From positions 1 through 18,499 of the forward strand of contig JARIDM010000177.1 in assembly GCA_029263945.1 (NCBI GenBank): DNA of 18,499 bases, read 5' to 3'. Both the position numbers and the translations under genes were made by a program. Shown here in pieces: positions 14,053 through 18,499 of the stretch. Origin of the DNA: Sporosarcina sp. (GTDB taxonomy: Bacteria > Bacillota > Bacilli > Bacillales_A > Planococcaceae). Below the pieces are notes generated by a model. The model worked only from the letters and a program-made list of their open reading frames with translations, did no database searches and was not told where the DNA came from. Position 1 is the first letter of the stretch; each line of letters starts with the position of its first letter.

Positions 14053-15111
14053 TCACAAGCTTTCACCTTCTACCCGTGGCCTCCCAGTCACTCTGTTGCG
14101 TCCCTCATCTTTTGATATGTACAGTCTTTCGTCTGCTCGAATGAGAATAGAGTCGGTCGTGTCTCCTTCTCTGAATTCAGTAACACCAATACTGATTGTT
14201 ATATTTTTTTGAATTCCTTCGAACTTATGACCTTCTATAATCACTCTTAGTTTCTCAGCAATGTTAAATGCCTCACATTCTGGGACTTTCATCAGAATGA
14301 TAAACTCTTCGCCGCCCCATCTCCCAAGATCATGTTCTTTCTCTATGTTCTCTTGCAGCACTTCTGTCAATTCCTTTAGAACATCGTCGCCGCTTTTATG
14401 GCCATACTCATCGTTAATCGCTTTAAAATAATCCAAATCTAAGAACAGTACAGAAAAAACTTCATCATCTGCTTTCTTGATGAGCTTGTTCATCCAACGG
14501 TCTACTTGGTAGCGGTTTCCAATTTGTGTGAGCGGATCTAACAGCAATTGACGACGCATAACTTGAACTTCTATTTCTGTTCGAACGAGCTGATAGGCAA
14601 ACAATAATATGATACTATATACGGCTGTCGTTAAGTACGTCGTGGTCAATGATGCCGATACCTCTGGACTTAAAGCAAAATAGAAATAAATACCCGGAGC
14701 CATCGTTAAGATAAGCAACACGATTGAAGCCCATGCTGCTTGGCGTCTTTTCAACACCGTAAATGTATAGATTATAATGAGGGGCAACCAAATAATAAAT
14801 GTCCCCAAATCTTGATTCTTCCCTGAATTTATACTTTCCACAAGCTCAATCGTTATGGTAATAAAATGATAGGTATACACTAAGAAGAGCATGAAGTACT
14901 CAAACACTTTTAAACGGTTATTGGTATACGCAAGTGTCCAGCCAACTATAAAAGCAAAAATGAAAGCAAGTTGAGCATAAAATTTAAGGTTGTATTCGCT
15001 TTTCCCGAATTGTATAAAAAGGATTGCGACAGTTGCTATTAATACGCCTGGTAAAATAAACAAGTAGTTTTTCTTTCTAATATCTTGAAGTGAATCCATT
15101 CTTTTTCGCAT
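14053..15111 (-). CDS. Membrane-bound GGDEF diguanylate cyclase
   Basis: A 352-residue protein predicted to make cyclic di-GMP from two GTP at the membrane. The N-terminal half has about six hydrophobic segments (between residues 13 and 185) with short loops and no recognised ligand domain. The C-terminal half, from about 190, is a GGDEF domain: LLLDPLTQIGNRYQVD, VLFLDLDYFKAINDEYGHKSGDDVLKEL, the active-site motif GGEEF at 266-270, and ITISIGVTEF...ADERLYISKDEGRNRV at the end. All catalytic positions are kept. The inhibitory site before it reads K-E-H-D where R-x-x-D is canonical, so feedback inhibition may be weak. The ATG at 15111 was chosen because GAGAGGG lies 6 bases upstream; an in-frame ATG two codons earlier abuts that site. 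A -10-like TATAAT lies at 15148-15153. Only a weak hairpin follows the stop. Confidence 0.93.
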   Translation of the reverse strand: MRKRMDSLQDIRKKNYLFILPGVLIATVAILFIQFGKSEYNLKFYAQLAFIFAFIVGWTLAYTNNRLKVFEYFMLFLVYTYHFITITIELVESINSGKNQDLGTFIIWLPLIIIYTFTVLKRRQAAWASIVLLILTMAPGIYFYFALSPEVSASLTTTYLTTAVYSIILLFAYQLVRTEIEVQVMRRQLLLDPLTQIGNRYQVDRWMNKLIKKADDEVFSVLFLDLDYFKAINDEYGHKSGDDVLKELTEVLQENIEKEHDLGRWGGEEFIILMKVPECEAFNIAEKLRVIIEGHKFEGIQKNITISIGVTEFREGDTTDSILIRADERLYISKDEGRNRVTGRPRVEGESL

Positions 15112-15258
15112 GAACATCCCTCTCTTTTTTCACTTCTTATCTCGTTTATTATAAGCGGAAAAATTTAATTGTACCATATTTACGAACAGAGAATTTATTC
15201 CAACGATCAGAGTTGCAAACTACAATAAGCGAAATCTTTTTTCACCTTTTCCATAAAC

Positions 15259-15300
15259 TTGATGTACGTCAAGGAAGTTCCTCCTCCATCGCATTATAAT
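15259..15300 (+). promoter_or_regulatory. FNR-box promoter of the HMA-ATPase operon
   Basis: TTGAT-GTAC-GTCAA (15259-15272) matches the FNR consensus TTGAT-N4-ATCAA at 9 of 10 fixed bases. A perfect -10 TATAAT lies at 15295-15300. With a start near 15307 the box centre (15265.5) falls at -41.5, the class II activator position, and it takes the place of a -35 hexamer. The regulator encoded at 17730 has the FNR recognition residues. The rest of the gap 15112-15343 shows only the -10-like TATAAT of the GGDEF gene. Confidence 0.72.
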
Positions 15301-15343
15301 AAAGACATAAAGAAAATAAAAAACTTATTGGAGGATGAAAAAA

Positions 15344-15565
15344 ATGAAAAAAGCCGTATTTGGTTTAGAACCGCTAAGTTGTCCAAGTTGTATTAAAAAG
15401 ATTGAGAGTACACTACAGAAAATGGAAGGTATGAAAGAAGCAAAAGTACTATTTCATTCAAACCGTGTCCGTACACAGTTTGACGAAAAGCTACTTCAAG
15501 CAGATGACATTCAAGAAACAATCGTAAAACTAGGTTATCCTGTAACTTCCCAAAAAATATCTTAG
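15344..15565 (+). CDS. Free-standing heavy-metal-associated (HMA) domain protein
   Basis: A 73-residue ferredoxin-like metal-binding domain, the CopZ/CadA-N type, that would carry a soft metal ion in the cytoplasm or hand it to the ATPase. It opens MKKAVFGLEPLSCPSCIKKIES with the metal-binding C13-P-S-C16; the canonical GMTCxxC is here LSCPSC. The rest follows the beta-alpha-beta-beta-alpha-beta pattern (MKEAKVLFHSNRVRTQFDE, ADDIQETIVKLGYPV). ATG 15344 lies 9 bases after TTGGAGG; the earlier in-frame ATG at 15335 touches the ribosome site and is rejected. The ATPase gene starts 38 bases downstream and itself lacks an HMA domain, so the usual fusion is split in two. The FNR-box promoter reads into this gene. 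Confidence 0.9.
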   Translation: MKKAVFGLEPLSCPSCIKKIESTLQKMEGMKEAKVLFHSNRVRTQFDEKLLQADDIQETIVKLGYPVTSQKIS

Positions 15566-15603
15566 TCAATTCTATTCATTAATCTAGAAAGGTGGGTAAG
15601 TGT

Positions 15604-17499
15604 ATGAATGCGAAACGTACATCATTAATAACAGCCATCACTGGTTTACTTCTTGTGATTGCAATTGCGCTGCATATGAGCGGCTTACATGAATGGCGAC
15701 AACTAACACTGATAACTGCAACGTTAATCGCTGGACTTCCAATTGCACTGAAAGCATTTAAAGCACTAAAAATGAAAGCATTTAGCATTGAATTACTTGT
15801 TACAATTGCCGTCGTGGGCGCTCTTTTCATCGGGGAATATGTGGAGTCGGCTGCCGTTACGTTTCTATTTTTGTTCGGCGCCTTTCTAGAAGTACGTACT
15901 TTAGAAAAAACACGCTCCTCTCTTCGTTCGTTAATCGACATGGCGCCCCTTGAGGCAACTGTCCTTCGGGACGGGGAAACAATGACGATCTCCGTTGATG
16001 AAGTTGAAGAGGGTGACCGCGTCATTATTCGCTCCGGTGAAAAAGTAGCCATTGACGGAGAGATTATCACGGGGAAAGCCACTATAAATGAAGCGGCCAT
16101 TACGGGTGAATCAGTCCCAGCTGCGAAGACTACCAGTGACCGCGTTTTCAGTGGAAGTATCATTGATAATGGGTTTATCGAAGTCATTGCTGACCGCGTC
16201 GGCGATGATACAACTTTCTCTCGTATCATTGAATTGGTAGAAGATGCGCAAGAAACAAAGTCCAAAACTGAAAAATTCCTGGATCGCTTTGCGAATATTT
16301 ACACCCCAGCCGTTGTCGTCCTATCGGTGCTCGTTTATATCGTCACACGTAATATTGAAATGACGCTCACTTTCCTTGTCGTCGCCTGCCCAGGTGCACT
16401 TGTGATTTCCGCTCCGGTTTCTATCGTTGCAGGTATTGGTAATGGTGCACGGAATGGCGTACTGATAAAAGGCGGCGAAACAATGGAAATGCTCGCCAAA
16501 ATCGATACAGTTGTCTTCGACAAAACAGGCACACTCACACGTGGACGTCCTGAAGTCACAGCCATTAAATCTTTTTCTGAATCTGAGGATGAACTATTAC
16601 GCCTTATCGCTGAAGCGGAAATGATTTCTGAACATCATCTTGGACAAACAATTGTTAAAGAAGCACGCAAGCGTGATATTCTGCTCGGCGGAGAACCTGA
16701 AGAAGCAACAATCATTGAAGGCAAAGGCATTCAAGCGTTAATCGAAGGGCAGAGACTTACTGTTGGGAATCGAAAACTTATGACCTTGAACAATATCCTA
16801 ATTGACGATGAAACAGAAACGTATGCCGTACGCCAAGAACAAACGGGTCACACAGCAATCTTCGCTGCGATTAACGGAAACATCGCTGGCATCATTTCCA
16901 TCGCAGATCAAATACGTCCTGAAGCCATGCATGCCATTGAAGAATTACGAACGAATGGCGTCAAACAAATCATCATGCTCACTGGCGATAACCGTCATAC
17001 TGCAGAACTCGTTGGTAAACAACTTGGACTGGATGCTGTTCATGCCGAACTATTACCAGAAGATAAAGTTGCTATGGTGCAGAAACTTAAAGATTCAGGC
17101 TTCCGTGTCGCGATGGCAGGAGACGGCATTAATGATGCACCCGCAATTGCAACAGCAGATATTGGCCTCGCGATGGGCGAAGGCGGTACAGACATTTCAA
17201 TGGAGACGGCAGATGTTGTCTTAATGGCAGACCGCTTAGATCAGTTTTCACATGCATATGCACTTGCCAAAGCGACGGTTCTCAACATGAGACAAAATAC
17301 TTTTTTCGCAGTCGGCACAGTCGCCATACTACTTGCTGGCGTATTACTCGGAAAAGTATTTCTTGCTTCTGGCATGCTCATCCATGAACTAAGCGTACTC
17401 ATCGTCATACTCAACGCCATTCGCTTAATCCGGTATAAAGGAAAGAAAAAATCGCACTTAACCAAACAAGCACCACTCAAATCCATTCCCCTTCAATAA
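15604..17499 (+). CDS. P1B-type heavy-metal-translocating ATPase with CPG motif
   Basis: A 631-residue membrane pump related to CadA/ZntA-type Zn/Cd/Co ATPases, without the N-terminal HMA domain. Two helix pairs lead to the actuator motif TGES (T167-E169). The membrane motif in the sixth helix reads A-C262-P-G264-ALVISAPVSI where CPC or SPC is usual, so one metal-ligand cysteine is absent. Phosphorylation motif DKTGTLT is at 306-312 (D306). The nucleotide-domain HP motif reads SEHHLG (H344-H345), again unusual. MLTGDN and GDGINDAP (506-513) are normal. The last helices have IHELSVLIVILNAIRLIRY, nearer to HEGxT-type Co/Fe pumps than to the Asp-containing Zn/Cd helix. Metal and direction cannot be fixed. 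ATG 15604 follows AAGGTGG; the GTG at 15592 overlaps that site. It shares the FNR-box promoter with the HMA gene. Confidence 0.92.
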   Translation: MNAKRTSLITAITGLLLVIAIALHMSGLHEWRQLTLITATLIAGLPIALKAFKALKMKAFSIELLVTIAVVGALFIGEYVESAAVTFLFLFGAFLEVRTLEKTRSSLRSLIDMAPLEATVLRDGETMTISVDEVEEGDRVIIRSGEKVAIDGEIITGKATINEAAITGESVPAAKTTSDRVFSGSIIDNGFIEVIADRVGDDTTFSRIIELVEDAQETKSKTEKFLDRFANIYTPAVVVLSVLVYIVTRNIEMTLTFLVVACPGALVISAPVSIVAGIGNGARNGVLIKGGETMEMLAKIDTVVFDKTGTLTRGRPEVTAIKSFSESEDELLRLIAEAEMISEHHLGQTIVKEARKRDILLGGEPEEATIIEGKGIQALIEGQRLTVGNRKLMTLNNILIDDETETYAVRQEQTGHTAIFAAINGNIAGIISIADQIRPEAMHAIEELRTNGVKQIIMLTGDNRHTAELVGKQLGLDAVHAELLPEDKVAMVQKLKDSGFRVAMAGDGINDAPAIATADIGLAMGEGGTDISMETADVVLMADRLDQFSHAYALAKATVLNMRQNTFFAVGTVAILLAGVLLGKVFLASGMLIHELSVLIVILNAIRLIRYKGKKKSHLTKQAPLKSIPLQ

Positions 17500-17518
17500 G
17501 GGGAATGTGTTCTTTTTT
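17485..17518 (+). terminator. Rho-independent terminator overlapping the ATPase stop codon
   Basis: ATTCCCCTT (17485-17493) pairs with AAGGGGAAT (17498-17506) around the 4-base loop CAAT, followed by GTGTTCTTTTTT. The TAA stop (17497-17499) lies in the loop and right arm. Confidence 0.9.
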
Positions 17519-17524
17519 GTTGCA

Positions 17525-17644
17525 TACGCCCAATTAGTGGATTTTTCGCCCAATTCGCACTGAATTCGCCCAATTAAGCAGAAATTCGCCCAATTAAAAA
17601 ATTCTACGCCCAATAAATTAGAAATTCGCCCAATTAAACGCTTC
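17525..17644 (+). repeat. Six-unit direct repeat, exact 20-base period, core TWCGCCCAAT
   Basis: Six consecutive 20-base units begin at 17525, 17545, 17565, 17585, 17605 and 17625. The CGCC of each starts at 17527 plus a multiple of 20 without exception. The first ten bases are TTCGCCCAAT or TACGCCCAAT in every unit, most often followed by TA; the remaining bases vary and are A-rich. The array fills the gap between the ATPase terminator and the promoter region of the Crp/Fnr gene. There is no ORF through it, since 20 is not a multiple of three. It is too short in unit and spacer to be a CRISPR. Confidence 0.95.
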
Positions 17645-17729
17645 GGGCTTCATCTTAAAATCAAGTTTCAGCTATACTAGATACTAAACAGCGTGTAAAC
17701 TTTCCACACAATCGAAGGGAGCACTTTTT

Positions 17730-18419
17730 ATGACCGAGTCCGATCACTGTACACATACAACACATAAATCCTGTATTTCAATTGTCCCTATATTTAATCA
17801 CTTAACAATGGATGAAATGAACGAAATAGTCCAAACCACTCACTCAGCCTCACATGTAAAAGGCCAAACCATTTATAGCGCAGGGGAACCCTCAGATGGG
17901 CTGTACATCGTACACAAAGGACGCGTTAAAATTTACCGATTGGCCGAAAATGGAAAAGAACAGCTTGTTCGGATTTTGAATCCTGGAGAATTCACTGGAG
18001 AACTCTCTCTTTTCAACGAAGAAACCCATGACGCATACGCTGAAGCAATGGAACCTGTTGAACTCTGTGTAATGAACCGGGAAACCTTTCAACAATTTCT
18101 CGTCAAGTATCCAGCCATTTCTTTAAAAGTACTTAAGGAGTTTTCAACACGACTTGCGCAAACAGAAAAACAAGCAGCAAGTATTGCACTGGAACCAACG
18201 GAAACAAGGGTTGCGCTTTATTTAGCAGAACTAGTAGAGGAGATGAATCACGATGAAATCGACCTCCCAATGAGCCGAAAAGACCTTGCTTCTCACCTCG
18301 GCACAACACCCGAAACGATTAGTCGCCGTCTTACAGAATTTGAAGATGCCGGATGGATTCGCCAATTGACACAAAAGAAAATTAAAGTCCTTGACTTAGA
18401 CTCGTTGCTTTTAGTTTAA
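17730..18419 (+). CDS. Crp/Fnr-family transcriptional regulator, FNR/FLP type
   Basis: A 229-residue regulator with a cyclic-nucleotide-binding-like sensor domain (about 20-135, including GEPSDGLYIVHKGRVKIYR and FTGELSLF), a long dimer helix, and a winged helix-turn-helix (about 165-229: MSRKDLASHLGTTPETISRRL). The recognition helix E195-T-I-S198-R199 is identical to the E-T-I-S-R by which E. coli FNR reads TTGAT. The N-terminus HCTHTTHKSCISIVPIFNHL has C7 and C15 plus three His; with C113 these could form a redox or metal switch. It lacks the four-cysteine 4Fe-4S pattern of E. coli FNR. C15 and C113 lie about as far apart as the Cys5/Cys102 disulfide reported for Lactobacillus FLP. The ATG lies 9 bases after AAGGGAG; -10-like TATACT at 17673-17678. 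It probably controls the ATPase operon upstream. Confidence 0.9.
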   Translation: MTESDHCTHTTHKSCISIVPIFNHLTMDEMNEIVQTTHSASHVKGQTIYSAGEPSDGLYIVHKGRVKIYRLAENGKEQLVRILNPGEFTGELSLFNEETHDAYAEAMEPVELCVMNRETFQQFLVKYPAISLKVLKEFSTRLAQTEKQAASIALEPTETRVALYLAELVEEMNHDEIDLPMSRKDLASHLGTTPETISRRLTEFEDAGWIRQLTQKKIKVLDLDSLLLV

Positions 18420-18468
18420 TCGTACTTATAATTCTCTCTTCTATTACGTGGACAACACAAGATAATCT

Positions 18469-18497
18469 TTGAATTGGCTATTCGTTTATGGGATAAT
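18469..18497 (+). promoter_or_regulatory. Candidate sigma-A promoter for a gene beyond the right edge
   Basis: TTGAAT (18469-18474), exactly 17 bases, GATAAT (18492-18497), with TG one base before the -10. No terminator for the Crp/Fnr gene is evident between 18420 and 18468. Confidence 0.5.
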
Positions 18498-18499
18498 AA

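Noticed and set aside
15579..16265. Minus-strand ORF of 228 codons
   Set aside because: It lies opposite the metal ATPase, is Ser/Thr/Val-rich shadow sequence, and has no ribosome site or family pattern.
17525..17644. CRISPR array
   Set aside because: Conserved core of only about 10 bases and unit of 20 bases; CRISPR repeats and spacers are each about 25-40 bases, and no cas gene is present.
1..18499. Mobile elements, tRNA or rRNA genes
   Set aside because: No transposase, integrase, cloverleaf or rRNA-like sequence was seen on either strand.

Overview
The window is a stretch of an AT-rich, low-GC Gram-positive chromosome, most likely Bacillales. The flotillin/NfeD pair, the sigma-W-type promoter, the ykaA-pit phosphate pair, the CspB-type cold-shock protein and the AGGAGG ribosome sites all fit Bacillaceae/Planococcaceae; a Planococcaceae member such as Sporosarcina is an inference, not a demonstration. 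No tRNA, rRNA, insertion sequence, prophage or CRISPR array is visible. It reads as chromosomal core and near-core genes carrying several small intergenic repeat arrays.

Layout. Bases 1-4154 are on the minus strand: the N-terminal two thirds of class II fumarase (cut by the left edge), a YdjA-like nitroreductase, then flotillin (floT) behind an NfeD-like membrane protein under a clear sigma-W promoter. Bases 4464-8811 are on the plus strand: a DUF47/PhoU-like protein with the Pit phosphate transporter, a cold-shock protein with a structured leader, and an MMPL/RND-family exporter. Bases 8867-11193 return to the minus strand and look like one five-gene operon: rlmA, a 32-residue membrane peptide, a pentapeptide-repeat protein, an unrecognised 154-residue protein and a 56-residue membrane protein. 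The two smallest genes are easily missed. Next come a CAP-domain exported protein (plus), then lipoprotein Cu,Zn superoxide dismutase, a divergent orphan PurC and a membrane GGDEF protein (all minus).

The right end (15259-18419, plus) is the most interesting region: a free-standing heavy-metal-associated (HMA) protein, a P1B-type metal ATPase with the motif CPG in place of CPC, and a Crp/Fnr-family regulator whose recognition helix carries the FNR residues E-T-I-S-R. A near-perfect FNR box (TTGAT, 4 bases, GTCAA) lies at -41.5 from the predicted start of the HMA-ATPase transcript, where an activator of this class would sit. This suggests a redox-controlled metal-transport module that may be self-contained.

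Two short-repeat arrays have strict periods near two DNA turns: six 20-base units with core TWCGCCCAAT (17525-17644) and five 21-base units with core GCTGATA (1870-1974). A two-unit inverted copy of the second lies at 4255-4296. None of them codes for protein, and I do not recognise either family.
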